A stretch of 26,447 nucleotides of DNA from DATKKX01 sp035542775 (GCA_035542775.1 DATKKX010000318.1:1-26447), one strand, 5' to 3'; counted from the stretch's first letter, positions 6,665 to 17,911 are shown. Notes: a model not told the origin generated them from the sequence alone. A program made the numbers and translations.

Positions 6665-8320
6665 ATGCCTAAGTACCTGGAGTTTCCGACGCCCGCGATG
6701 AAGCAGGCCGGTGAATTGGCCAGCCTTTTCAAGCTGACGAATCACGGACTGAACTACCTCGATACGGTCTATTGGAACCTGCCGACGCCGGCCCTGGTCG
6801 AGGAAGCCGTCTTTCGCGGTGAAGGCCACCTGGCCACCGGCGGTGCGTTCGTCGTACACACCGGCAAGCACACCGCCCGGGCGGCGGCGGACAAGTTTGT
6901 GGTCCGCGAGCATTCCACCGAAGACAAGGTCTGGTGGGGCGAATACAACCGGCCGTTCAGTCCCGAGAAGTTCAACGGGCTGCTCATGCGTATGCAGGCC
7001 TTCCTGATGGGCGAGGAGCTCTGGGTGCAGGACTGCTATGCCGGCGCCGATCCGCAATATCGTCTGCCCATCCGCATCATCACCGATTCGGCCTGGCAGA
7101 GCATGTTCGCCCGCAACATGTTCATCACGCCGACGAGCCTGGATGACCTCCGGCGGCATATCCCCGAGTTCACGATCATCGCCTGCCCGTCGTTCAAGGC
7201 TGATCCGCGGATCGATGGAACGCGGTCGGAGACGGGGATCATCATCAACTTTGCGGAGAAGCTGGCCCTTATCTGCGATACCAGCTACGGCGGCGAGATC
7301 AAGAAGACCATCTTCACGCTGATGAACTTCCTGTTGCCGCTGAAAGGCGTGATGGCCATGCACTGCTCGGCCAACGTCGGTAAGGACGGCGACGTAGCGT
7401 TGTTCTTCGGTCTGTCCGGCACGGGCAAGACGACCCTGTCCGCCGATCCCAAGCGCCGCCTGATCGGCGACGACGAGCACGGCTGGAGCGACGAGGGCGT
7501 CTTCAACTTCGAGAACGGCTGTTATGCCAAGGTGATCCGCCTGTCGGCCGAGCACGAGCCGCAGATTTACGCCGCCACGCGGCAGTTCGGGACGATCCTG
7601 GAGAACGTGGTCTACGATCCGGTCTCCCGGAAGACCGATCTGGATGATGACAAGAAGACCGAGAACACCCGCTGCTCGTATCCTCTGGAATTCATCCCCA
7701 ACACCATCCCGGACAAGATGGTCCGGTCGCATCCGAAGAATGTGATTTTCCTGACCTGCGACGCCAGCGGCGTACTGCCGCCGATCGCCCGACTGAACAT
7801 GAACCAGGCGATGTACCACTTTATCAGCGGGTACACCTCGAAGATCGCCGGCACCGAGATCGGTCTGGGCATCGAGCCGCAGATCACATTCAGCGCCTGC
7901 TTCGGGGCGCCGTTCATGGTTCACCACCCGTTCCACTACGCCAACCTGCTCAGCCAGAAGATGACCAAGCACAACGTCAGTTGCTGGCTGGTGAACACCG
8001 GTTGGACGGGCGGCCCGTTCGGCGTGGGCAAGCGCTTCAGCATTCACCATACCCGAGCTCTGCTCAACGCCGCCCTCGACGGCCGCCTGCACGATGTCAA
8101 GTACCGCAAAGACAAGCTCTTCGGCTTTGAAGTGCCGACGAGCTGCCCGGACGTTCCCCCGGATGTGCTGGACCCGTCGAGCACGTGGGGCAACAAGGAC
8201 GAATACTGGAAGCGATACGACGGTCTGGCGTCCCGGTACATCGACAACTTCAAGCAGTTCAAGGATGGCTGCTCGGCGGAGGTGGCGGCGGCGGGGCCGA
8301 AGCGGATGTCACAGTTGTAA
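6665..8320 (+). CDS. pckA: ATP-dependent phosphoenolpyruvate carboxykinase
   Basis: This enzyme converts oxaloacetate and ATP to PEP, CO2 and ADP in the first committed step of gluconeogenesis. The 551-residue protein has the kinase P-loop GLSGTGKTT at 249-257. It also has the metal/substrate region YGGEIKK (208-214) with His233 in AMHCSANVG, and the acidic motif GDDEHGWSDEGVFNFENGCYAK starting near 268 (Asp270 as the metal ligand). The adenine-side segment NTGWTGGPFGVGKR comes near the C-terminal third. AAAGGA lies 7 bases before the ATG. It is slightly longer than typical ATP-type enzymes (about 520-540), with a short C-terminal tail. The usual oxaloacetate-loop sequence GRSPKDK is ARAAADK (71-77), keeping the Arg and last Lys. 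It probably shares a transcript with the aminotransferase 88 bases upstream. Confidence 0.96.
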   Translation: MPKYLEFPTPAMKQAGELASLFKLTNHGLNYLDTVYWNLPTPALVEEAVFRGEGHLATGGAFVVHTGKHTARAAADKFVVREHSTEDKVWWGEYNRPFSPEKFNGLLMRMQAFLMGEELWVQDCYAGADPQYRLPIRIITDSAWQSMFARNMFITPTSLDDLRRHIPEFTIIACPSFKADPRIDGTRSETGIIINFAEKLALICDTSYGGEIKKTIFTLMNFLLPLKGVMAMHCSANVGKDGDVALFFGLSGTGKTTLSADPKRRLIGDDEHGWSDEGVFNFENGCYAKVIRLSAEHEPQIYAATRQFGTILENVVYDPVSRKTDLDDDKKTENTRCSYPLEFIPNTIPDKMVRSHPKNVIFLTCDASGVLPPIARLNMNQAMYHFISGYTSKIAGTEIGLGIEPQITFSACFGAPFMVHHPFHYANLLSQKMTKHNVSCWLVNTGWTGGPFGVGKRFSIHHTRALLNAALDGRLHDVKYRKDKLFGFEVPTSCPDVPPDVLDPSSTWGNKDEYWKRYDGLASRYIDNFKQFKDGCSAEVAAAGPKRMSQL

Positions 8321-8349
8321 ACGCGGAGTGAATCGGCTCCGATCCATGT

Positions 8350-8395
8350 GGCGTCGGCGTCTTGGGGCGGCTGCTTGCCGCGAGACGCCGACGCC
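8350..8395. repeat. Long perfect hairpin downstream of pckA
   Basis: A 13-base perfect inverted repeat, GGCGTCGGCGTCT/AGACGCCGACGCC (8350-8362 and 8383-8395), encloses a second small stem GCGGC/GCCGC (8367-8371 and 8377-8381) around the loop TGCTT. It starts 29 bases after the pckA stop. No T-run follows, so it could be a transcript-stabilising 3' structure, a factor-assisted terminator or a REP-like element. Confidence 0.7.
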
Positions 8396-8440
8396 GCGAT
8401 CATTTCTGGGCGCTGGGAAGATCGCGATCCGCCGGGGGAG

Positions 8441-8466
8441 GGCGGTCCCGGCGAGCCGGGACTGCC
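8441..8466. repeat. Second hairpin, upstream of the phosphoesterase gene
   Basis: An 11-base stem, GGCGGTCCCGG/CCGGGACTGCC (8441-8451 and 8456-8466) with one G-T pair, closes a CGAG tetraloop. It lies about 25 bases before the ribosome binding site of the next gene. Just upstream is a 10-base palindrome, GATCGCGATC (8420-8429). With the hairpin at 8350 it makes the pckA-phosphoesterase spacer almost entirely structured. Confidence 0.65.
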
Positions 8467-8506
8467 GAGCCGTTTTCGTGCGAACCGGCGGTCATAAGGA
8501 GCAACA

Positions 8507-9409
8507 ATGAAAAACCCGCCGAAGGCCTGTTTCCGCATCGCCCATCTCTCTGACCTGCACATGACGGCGGACGATTCAGCCTCGCGGACCGAGCCCGCGT
8601 TCGCCGAGCGCCTGAAGGGCATGAACGAGAACTTCCGCCGCCTGCTGAAATGCGAGGCGGTTCAACGGGCGGACCTGGTGCTGATCACCGGCGACGTCAC
8701 TGATTCGGGCGAGCGGCAGGCCTGGCAGCAGTTCAGCAAGGCCCTTACGGATGCCAGTATCGCCGCCCGGACGCTGGTAGTTCTCGGCAACCATGATATC
8801 TGCGGCCTCCGAGCCAGGGTCGGCTGGCCCAAGATGCTCAAGCGAACCGACCTCGAGCGGGCCAGGCATGGACTCCTGTCGTGCAAGCAGCCTGCGAAAT
8901 ACCCGTGGGCGAGGCAGTTTGGGAATCAAGTCGTCGTCCTCGGCCTGGATTCCAACAACAGCGGCAATCTCACTGTCGTCACCAACGCCGTCGGACGCAT
9001 CGGGTTTCGTCAGCTCGCGGCGACGGCGGCGCTGCTGCACAAATATCGGCACGTGCCGATCAAGATCGTTGCGCTGCACCACAGCCCGAACATCCCCGAG
9101 CGGGCGACGTCGATGCGGCGGGGCCAGCCGCCGGTGGGGCTGGTGGCTCGCTGGCTGCACGAGTTGCCGGCGGAGGACCGCCACGGTCTGCGGCTGCTAT
9201 GCATCACGCACCGCGTCCGCCTGGTGCTGCACGGCCATTTGCACGCGGCAGAGGATCGGGCGGTGAACGGGGTGCGTATCGTCGGCGCGCCGGCGACGAC
9301 GCAGCCGGTGAAGGCGAATGGAGCGTCGAACGCTTTGCAGTTTTACCAATACGCAGTTCGGTGGCCTGGGGGGCGGGTGGAGAGGAGCTTGAAGACGGTG
9401 ACGCCATAA
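8507..9409 (+). CDS. Calcineurin-like metallophosphoesterase
   Basis: This 300-residue protein is a two-metal phosphoesterase of the calcineurin-like superfamily, closest in pattern to the cyclic-nucleotide phosphodiesterase (CpdA-like) group. All five metal-binding blocks are visible. These are SDLH (Asp16, His18), GDVTDSG (Asp63), GNHD (Asn95, His96), the His pair in VALHHSP and the C-terminal GHLH. There is no signal peptide, so it should act in the cytoplasm. AAGGAG lies 5 bases before the ATG. It stands alone between hairpins and an SGNH gene, and its neighbours do not reveal the substrate. Cyclic AMP, other phosphodiesters or phosphomonoesters are all possible. Confidence 0.88.
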   Translation: MKNPPKACFRIAHLSDLHMTADDSASRTEPAFAERLKGMNENFRRLLKCEAVQRADLVLITGDVTDSGERQAWQQFSKALTDASIAARTLVVLGNHDICGLRARVGWPKMLKRTDLERARHGLLSCKQPAKYPWARQFGNQVVVLGLDSNNSGNLTVVTNAVGRIGFRQLAATAALLHKYRHVPIKIVALHHSPNIPERATSMRRGQPPVGLVARWLHELPAEDRHGLRLLCITHRVRLVLHGHLHAAEDRAVNGVRIVGAPATTQPVKANGASNALQFYQYAVRWPGGRVERSLKTVTP

Positions 9410-9587
9410 GCTGCCGTCTTGTCATGCACCGCATGGGCTGGCCGAAGTGCTCTCTGCATGCACAACATCCGGCGTCCAATGAATTCACTGGAACAAGAAG
9501 TTCTCTCTTGGAGAAGATGGACACTCAGACGCCACGCGGTTAACATCTGCCTGCGGCGTTCTGCCGTGATCTCGCAGGAACCTCCCC

Positions 9588-11036
9588 ATGGTGCTCAGAC
9601 AGAAGGTCATCCTCATCAGCGCCGTCGTCATCAATCTGGTCGCCTGGAGCATTCCCGACAACGTCGTCGCCTTGGTGGCCAAAGACCAGCAGACGCTGCT
9701 TGGGCGGTATTCGCGCGGCCATTTTGCCGTGAACATCTCGATTCTGGTACTTACCGCGGCGATGCTGTACATCGACCAGGCGAGATCCAGACAGACCATG
9801 CGGCGTCGCCAGTTTCAGATCCTTGCGGTGTTGCTCGTTGGGACGCCGCTACTCGTCGTCGTCGACGTAGTGCTCCGCCTGACCAGGGCCTCCGACTATG
9901 TTTTTGACGGCACGGCTTATCGGCGCCCGCCGAATGCCTGCTGGAGCGGAGTCGTCAGGGATCAGCCTCAGGCCCACTTGTCCTATCCGAACTTGGCACC
10001 CGGCTTCCCTTCGTTTCCCTACACCCTTCGAAGCGATGCCCGTGGCTTCCGCAACGCCACCGCGTCGGACCGGACCGACGTGGTAGCGGTGGGCGATTCC
10101 TTTGTCGAAGGTTCGCACGTCTCCGACGAGCATCTCTGGCCCGTGCGATTCGCCGCCCTCTCGGATCTGGCGGTGTATTCGCTGGGCATGTCAGGATACT
10201 CGCCGATCCGAAATCTGGAGGCAATCAGGCGGTACGGCCTTGCCCTGCATCCGCGCCATGTCATCTGCATGCTCAACGAGGGCAACGACTTCCGCCTGAG
10301 CAAGTCCGACCAGGAGGAGCCCGACCACGGGCCCGGCAAGTTCTTCCAGGTTTGCTTCAAGGACTCCCCCTTGGTAAAGGCCCTGGATCAGGCTCTTATC
10401 CGGGCCTTTGGTGGGGTCGGGAGAGGCAAATCAAACAGGAAGCTGGACATTCTTTCGTGGCTTCCGCTGCGAGTGCCCGACGGCCCCGATGGGAAGTACT
10501 ACGCCTTTGCGCCAAAGCAGATTACCCAGGCCTATCTGGACGAAACGAGCTTCGAAAAGAGTCCCGAATGGGATGCGGTCAGATCCACGCTCGCGGAGAT
10601 GCGGGATGCGTGCGCTCAGAGCGGATGTCGGTTCGTCATCGCATACGCCCCAACAAAAGCCCACGTGCTGATGCCGCTGGTGGTGGATCGTCTGCCGGCC
10701 GAAAAAGTCCGGGCCTTTTGCTGCCTGGGCTCCAAGAAGGTGCCGGAGGCCGGGACCTTGATGGCTAATCTGGTGCCGTACCTGGACTCGCGAGCGGCCA
10801 TCGTGCGGCGTTGGTGCGCAGCCCAGTCCATACCGTTTGTCGACCTGACCGAGGCGCTTCGCGAGGCACTCTCCCGGGGCCAGCAGGTCTATTTCACCTA
10901 CGACCAGCACTGGACGCCCCTGGGTCATGAAGTCGTCGCGAGGACAATGGCGAACTTCTGGACCAACAGCGGCCTGGCTTCCTCAAGCCCAACCACGCCT
11001 GCCATCCCTACATCGACGTCCTCGCCAGCACCGTGA
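9588..11036 (+). CDS. Membrane-anchored SGNH-type hydrolase/acyltransferase-like protein
   Basis: This 482-residue protein has three hydrophobic segments at the N-terminus (about residues 6-30, 46-62 and 77-96) followed by a large SGNH-like domain. Block I is VAVGDSFVEG, with Ser171 as the candidate nucleophile. Block II may be YSLGMSGYSP (Gly200). Block III may be LNEGND (Asn233). The C-terminal acid-base pair is YDQHWTPLGH (Asp439, His441). The D-x-HW spacing recalls AlgX/AlgJ-type polysaccharide acetylation proteins as well as lipid or carbohydrate esterases. The last 20 residues are a Ser/Thr/Pro-rich tail. AGGA lies 8 bases before the ATG. It converges on clpB with only a 39-base gap, where ATGCCG/CGGCAT (11063-11076) forms a very short dyad. 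The substrate is unknown; a role in envelope polysaccharide modification is an inference. Confidence 0.75.
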   Translation: MVLRQKVILISAVVINLVAWSIPDNVVALVAKDQQTLLGRYSRGHFAVNISILVLTAAMLYIDQARSRQTMRRRQFQILAVLLVGTPLLVVVDVVLRLTRASDYVFDGTAYRRPPNACWSGVVRDQPQAHLSYPNLAPGFPSFPYTLRSDARGFRNATASDRTDVVAVGDSFVEGSHVSDEHLWPVRFAALSDLAVYSLGMSGYSPIRNLEAIRRYGLALHPRHVICMLNEGNDFRLSKSDQEEPDHGPGKFFQVCFKDSPLVKALDQALIRAFGGVGRGKSNRKLDILSWLPLRVPDGPDGKYYAFAPKQITQAYLDETSFEKSPEWDAVRSTLAEMRDACAQSGCRFVIAYAPTKAHVLMPLVVDRLPAEKVRAFCCLGSKKVPEAGTLMANLVPYLDSRAAIVRRWCAAQSIPFVDLTEALREALSRGQQVYFTYDQHWTPLGHEVVARTMANFWTNSGLASSSPTTPAIPTSTSSPAP

Positions 11037-11075
11037 GCCAAGCCACGGTCGTATCATGGTGAATGCCGCACGGCA

Positions 11076-13712
<2,637 letters not shown>

Positions 13713-13805
13713 AACGTCACCTTAGGTGCGGAGTCTTCGCCCCGCGCGGAGGGATAAGGTTGCACGCGGCGTTCCAGGTCTACTGGCGGCCCTAAGGCTT
13801 GTCGT

Positions 13806-13811
13806 TATAAT
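13806..13811 (+). promoter_or_regulatory. Possible -10 element (TATAAT)
   Basis: A perfect TATAAT lies 110 bases upstream of the next plus-strand gene, in the divergent region with clpB. The position 17 bases upstream (CTGGCG) does not resemble a -35 box, so support is weak. The reverse complement gives a TTATAA that could equally serve clpB. Confidence 0.3.
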
Positions 13812-13921
13812 CCTTTACGCCCGGCACCGGTGGGGTAACTTGCCATAGTGGCAGCCGGATTTGGCAGCGATCAGACATGTGGCGCCGACTTCACACTGAC
13901 CCAGGACATCGGATCAAACCC

Positions 13922-14539
13922 ATGAGAATGGTCGACTGCCGACTGCGGCTCCTGCCGGTGTTGGCAGGTCTGCTGGCTTTGTCGGCTCCCGCCGCCGCGA
14001 AAGAGCCAAGTGTGACGATCACCGGTGGTTTGCAGCCCGACGGCAGCTACTATCGGTGGGAGATCGAGAATCACTCTTCCTCGCCGGTGGTCTCATTCGA
14101 GTTCCCGCATTACGCGGCCGACCTGTTTCAGGCGCCCAAGGGGTGGAAATCGAAGTCCAAGTTCAAGGACACCCCGGGCACGGAGAACGATCCCTGGACT
14201 TGCAAAGCGTGGGTGGATTCGCCACAGGATGGCATCCCTCCTGGGGGCAAGGTTTCCGTCACCATGCGTGTGGTGTTGTTGGAGTCACGCAAGGGCCGCG
14301 GTGTCGTGAAGGTGGGCCTGGCGGACGGGAAAATGCTCGAGATTGCAGGCGTCGAGCTCCCCTGCGGGCCGAGCTTCTTTGAGCGGTTCGGCCTGCTCAT
14401 CACGTTGCTGATTCTCATCGGCCTGGTGGCCCTTATCGCTGCGCGCCGACAGCACCGGGGACGTGCTGGACTTGGTGTCGGCGGCAATAGGCCTGTGGAT
14501 TCCAACCTCCATCAAACATCAAATTCGGACCGCGCCTAG
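13922..14539 (+). CDS. Exported protein with one C-terminal membrane helix
   Basis: I do not recognise this 205-residue protein. It begins with a clear signal peptide (about residues 1-26, ending SAPAAA-KEP). A beta-rich domain of about 125 residues follows, with aromatic and Gly/Pro-rich segments (YYRWEIENHSSSPVVSFEF). Near the C-terminus is a hydrophobic helix (about 157-174) and then a basic, low-complexity cytoplasmic tail. Two cysteines flank the second half of the domain. The layout is that of a type I membrane protein facing the periplasm, resembling in general form an Ig-like or conserved-repeat domain on a stalk. The frame is open from ATG 13877, but ATG 13922 has GGA 8 bases upstream and directly precedes the signal peptide. 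It is divergent from clpB and is followed by an intrinsic terminator, so it is likely a single-gene transcript. Confidence 0.75.
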   Translation: MRMVDCRLRLLPVLAGLLALSAPAAAKEPSVTITGGLQPDGSYYRWEIENHSSSPVVSFEFPHYAADLFQAPKGWKSKSKFKDTPGTENDPWTCKAWVDSPQDGIPPGGKVSVTMRVVLLESRKGRGVVKVGLADGKMLEIAGVELPCGPSFFERFGLLITLLILIGLVALIAARRQHRGRAGLGVGGNRPVDSNLHQTSNSDRA

Positions 14540-14581
14540 CCCCCGGCAGGTCCCCCCGTCGTGGCCCCGTCGCTTCTGACG

Positions 14582-14611
14582 GTTACCCGGCCGGCGGTAA
14601 CGCGGTTTTTT
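14582..14611 (+). terminator. Intrinsic terminator after the one-helix protein
   Basis: The inverted repeat GTTACC/GGTAAC (14582-14587 and 14596-14601) is followed by GCGG and six T residues (14606-14611). It starts 42 bases after the stop codon. Confidence 0.65.
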
Positions 14612-14657
14612 CTTCTCCTCGCGGAAGATGCGTATCCTGCCGCCGTTCATATGGATT

Positions 14658-14689
14658 GAAGGCAGTGCCGGCTTCGTCAGCCGGCCTTC
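14658..14689. repeat. Bulged hairpin
   Basis: GAAGG (14658-14662), a CAGTG bulge and CCGGCT (14668-14673) pair with AGCCGG and CCTTC (14679-14689) across the loop TCGTC. A run of six A residues follows. Read on the minus strand this would be a stem preceded by T residues, not followed by them, so it does not fit a minus-strand terminator. Its function is unknown. Confidence 0.5.
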
Positions 14690-14722
14690 GAAAAAAGGGG
14701 GGTTGATCGACGTTGTGGGGAT

Positions 14723-14750
14723 GGGACAAACCTCCCTGGCGTGCTATAAG
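14723..14750 (+). promoter_or_regulatory. Putative sigma-70-type promoter of the M16 peptidase gene
   Basis: GGGACA at 14723-14728 matches four of six positions of TTGACA. After a 16-base spacer, TATAAG at 14745-14750 matches five of six positions of TATAAT. Transcription would start near 14757, giving a leader of about 90 bases. That leader contains the perfect dyad CGCCGGCG-CT-CGCCGGCG (14767-14784), which would fold close to the transcript's 5' end. Confidence 0.42.
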
Positions 14751-14847
14751 CACAAGAAGGTCATGCCGCCGGCGCTCGCCGGCGCAGGCTGAGCTGGTTC
14801 GTTGGCCTCAGATGAACTGTCACCGCTTCCCAATAGGAGTTGTTGCC

Positions 14848-17685
14848 ATGAAACGCCTAGCCGTTTCCGTTGCCTTGCTGCTGGTCTTTGCGTCGATCGT
14901 GGTCGCGGGAGAGAGGCGCTATCCGTTCGAGCAGATCAAGCTCGACAACGGCATGACTGTCATCTCGCTGGAGGATTTCTCCTGCCCGATCATCGCCGTG
15001 CAGGTCTGGTATCACGTCGGGTCCAAGGATGAGGATCCCAAGCGGCAGGGCTTCGCCCACATGTTCGAGCACATGATGTTCCGGGGCACCGATCGCCTGG
15101 GGCCGGAGGAGCATTTCAACTACATCCGACGCGTCGGCGGCGACTGCAACGCATATACGTCATTCGATCAGACCGTCTACGTGGAGGATCTGCCGAGCAA
15201 CCAGCTCGAGCTGGCCTTATGGCTCGAATCGGAGCGGATGGCATTTCTCAAGATTGACCAGGAGGGTTTTACCACCGAGGAGAAGGTCGTCGAGGAGGAG
15301 CGCCGCATGGGGCTGAACCGGCCTTACGGCACGATGCCGGAGAAGCTCCTGGCGGAGATCTTCAAGGAACACCCCTATCGCTGGTCGACCATCGGCAACA
15401 TTCCGCATCTTCGTGAGGCGACGATCGATGAGTTGCAGGCGTTCTGGGACAAGTTCTACGTGCCCAACAACGCGACGCTGGTCGTCGTCGGCGCAGCCAA
15501 GCATGCCGATGTGCAGGCCCTGGCCAAGAAGTATTTCGGTTGGATCCCGCGATGCCCCGAGCCGCCGAAGGTGACCATCAAGGAGCCACCCCAAAAGGCC
15601 GCTCGAACGGTGACGTTGCAGGAGGACAAGGGCCCGCTACCGGTGCTGGGAGTTCTCTTCCGTACGGTTCCCGAGAGCCATCCCGATCAGCTTCCGTTGG
15701 AGGTGCTGATGGGCGTGCTGGGTGGCGGCGAGTCCAGCCGTCTGTACGTGGAGGTCGTGAAAGAGAAGAAGATCGCTCAGGTAGCGATCGGCGCGGCCAT
15801 GGGGTTGGAGCAGGACGGCATCGCCGGGGCGGGCGGAGCGCTGCTGCCGATGGTAGGCAAGAAGAAGGAGTTGATGCAGGTCATTAAGCGGCAGCTGAAA
15901 CGCGCCGCCGATGAGCCTATTACCGAGGCCGAGCTGAACAAGATGAAAAATCAGATGCGCCGCGGCGTGATCGAAGGGATGTTGACGGACGCGGGCAAGG
16001 CGGGCCAGCTCGGCCAATATGCCGTCCTCTTCGGCGACGCGGAGCGGATCAACCGCCGCCTGGACGAGATCGACGCCGTCACCGTCCAGGACGTACAACG
16101 CGTCGCCAAGAAGTACCTAACGAAAGAGGGCCGTTTGAGTGTCCTGATCGAACCAAGCGTCGGCGGCATGCTCAAGTCGATGTTCGGCAGTGGTTACGAG
16201 GAAGGGACCGCCGCGGACAAAGCGACTACCCAGAGCACGCAGGCGGCCGAGAACCGGGTCGCCAAGCGAGGCGGTCCCAAGGGCTCAGCGGAGCGTCCGG
16301 ACAGTTTTCCTGGCAAGCCCCCCATTGCGAAAATGCTGGACGAGGTTCCGGAGCCGTCCCACCCGGAGAAGACGCTGCCAAACGGCTTGAAGATCGTGGT
16401 GGTGAGCAATCACGAAGTGCCGATGGTCTGGGCTCGCCTGGGCATCAAGAGCGGGGCGTGGACCGAGGAGAAGCCCGGCGTGGCCGTCGCCACGATGGGG
16501 ATGTTGACCAAGGGCACCAAGACCAGGGACGCCAAGCAGCTTGCGGAGACGCTGGAGTCCAATGCGATCGAGTTGAACGGATCGGCGGATATGGATACCG
16601 CCACGGTTTCCATGTCCGCGATGTTGCCGCAGTTGGACCTGGGCATGCAGCTTCTTGTGGACATTGTTCAGAATCCGACGTTCCCCAAGGATGAGTTCGA
16701 CATCCTGCAGCAGCAGGCCAAGATGGGCTTGATGGTGCAGAGCAAGACGCCCGAGTACGTGGCCGATCGTGAGCTGCGCCACCAGATCTTCGGCGCGCAC
16801 CCCTATGCCCGAACGCCGCAGGGGGAACTGGAAGATGTGGACAAGGTGAAGACCGACGAGCTGAAAGCCTGGTGGGGCAGGCATCTGCGGCCCGACAACG
16901 CCGTCATCTACGTCGCCGGTGACATCACCGCCGAAAAGGCGTTCAAGCTGATCGAGGATCATTTGGGGAGTTGGAAGGTTGAAGGCAAGTTCGAAGCGCC
17001 TGTGTTGCCACCGGTCCCGGCGAAGCAGAAGACCCACATCTACATTGTGGACCGGCCCGGCTCCGTGCAAAGCCAGATCCGCGTCGGGCACCAGGGTATT
17101 ACCCGCAAGGACGCCGACTATTTCGTCTCACGCGTGTTGGGCAATGTTTTCGGCGGTTCGTTCGGGAGCCGGCTGAACAAGGCCATTCGCGTCGAGAAAG
17201 GGCTGACCTACGGTGCCGGCGGCGGCTTCAGTCCGCAGCGGTTTGGCGGCACTTTCCGCGCCAGCACCTTCACCAAGACCCCCAGCACCGCCGAGGCCGT
17301 GCGAGTGATCTTGAACGAGATCGACAAGATTCGCTCCGCGCCACCCTCGGCCGAGGAGCTGTCGGACACTCAGGCCTACATTACCGGTTCGTTTCCCGGC
17401 GACCGAGAGACGCCCATGGCCGTGGTCGGGGACTTGTGGATGATCGAGACCCAGGGATTGCCCAAGGATCACTTCCATCAATTCCTGGCTGCGGTCAAGA
17501 CCGCGACCGCTGAGGATGTGACCGCCTCGGCGAAGAGGTTAATGGATCCAGATCATCTCATTATCGTCGTGGTTGGCGAGGCCGAGAAGATCAAGGCCGA
17601 CCTGGAGAAGCTGGCCCCGGTAACGGTGATTGCCAACGCCCCCGAACAGCCCGCTCAGGAGGAGAAGAAATCAGGCGGCAATTAG
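14848..17685 (+). CDS. Secreted M16 family zinc metallopeptidase with two M16 halves
   Basis: This 945-residue protein is a pitrilysin-type peptidase in which an active and an inactive half are joined in one chain. A signal peptide covers about residues 1-20 (MKRLAVSVALLLVFASIVVA). The first half carries the inverted zinc motif HMFEH (His71, Glu74, His75) and a downstream acidic cluster (Glu149-151) expected to give the third ligand. After an Ala/Lys/Pro-rich linker (about 450-505) the second half repeats the fold but has no HxxEH, which is usual for the partner half that shapes the peptide chamber. It probably degrades peptides in the periplasm. The frame is open from 14713, but AGGAG lies 8 bases before ATG 14848, which begins the signal peptide. 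It appears to be monocistronic, with its own promoter and a palindrome directly after the stop. Confidence 0.92.
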   Translation: MKRLAVSVALLLVFASIVVAGERRYPFEQIKLDNGMTVISLEDFSCPIIAVQVWYHVGSKDEDPKRQGFAHMFEHMMFRGTDRLGPEEHFNYIRRVGGDCNAYTSFDQTVYVEDLPSNQLELALWLESERMAFLKIDQEGFTTEEKVVEEERRMGLNRPYGTMPEKLLAEIFKEHPYRWSTIGNIPHLREATIDELQAFWDKFYVPNNATLVVVGAAKHADVQALAKKYFGWIPRCPEPPKVTIKEPPQKAARTVTLQEDKGPLPVLGVLFRTVPESHPDQLPLEVLMGVLGGGESSRLYVEVVKEKKIAQVAIGAAMGLEQDGIAGAGGALLPMVGKKKELMQVIKRQLKRAADEPITEAELNKMKNQMRRGVIEGMLTDAGKAGQLGQYAVLFGDAERINRRLDEIDAVTVQDVQRVAKKYLTKEGRLSVLIEPSVGGMLKSMFGSGYEEGTAADKATTQSTQAAENRVAKRGGPKGSAERPDSFPGKPPIAKMLDEVPEPSHPEKTLPNGLKIVVVSNHEVPMVWARLGIKSGAWTEEKPGVAVATMGMLTKGTKTRDAKQLAETLESNAIELNGSADMDTATVSMSAMLPQLDLGMQLLVDIVQNPTFPKDEFDILQQQAKMGLMVQSKTPEYVADRELRHQIFGAHPYARTPQGELEDVDKVKTDELKAWWGRHLRPDNAVIYVAGDITAEKAFKLIEDHLGSWKVEGKFEAPVLPPVPAKQKTHIYIVDRPGSVQSQIRVGHQGITRKDADYFVSRVLGNVFGGSFGSRLNKAIRVEKGLTYGAGGGFSPQRFGGTFRASTFTKTPSTAEAVRVILNEIDKIRSAPPSAEELSDTQAYITGSFPGDRETPMAVVGDLWMIETQGLPKDHFHQFLAAVKTATAEDVTASAKRLMDPDHLIIVVVGEAEKIKADLEKLAPVTVIANAPEQPAQEEKKSGGN

Positions 17686-17690
17686 GTGGC

Positions 17691-17704
17691 GGGACGATCG
17701 TCCC
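17691..17704 (+). terminator. Palindrome after the M16 gene, possible weak terminator
   Basis: The perfect 14-base palindrome GGGACGATCGTCCC begins six bases after the stop codon and could fold as a 5-base stem with a GATC loop. No T-run follows, so termination is uncertain. Confidence 0.3.
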
Positions 17705-17911
17705 AAAGAGAGTGAGTACGTTCGTCCGGATAACGAGAAAGAGCGTGGCCGGTGGCGGTGTTCCCGCGCGAGGAGCCGTCACCCCTCGCTGTAGTAGGGC
17801 CTGATCTAACAGGAGGGGCTGATTAGCGGAGCATTCAGTCGAGCTCAAGGCGGCCTTCGGTGGGCAGGCACTTTGGAGCCTGTCGGCGTCTCTTTCTTGT
17901 CTCCCGGGTTA

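Noticed and set aside
6602..8092. 496-codon minus-strand open frame over pckA
   Set aside because: Antisense shadow of a highly conserved enzyme gene; no domain or ribosome binding site supports it.
13713..13921. Heat-shock operator (CIRCE) before clpB
   Set aside because: No TTAGCACTC/GAGTGCTAA dyad or close variant is visible.
14713..14847. Longer start for the M16 peptidase
   Set aside because: The extra residues are basic and include a promoter and hairpin region; the signal peptide and AGGAG support the ATG at 14848.
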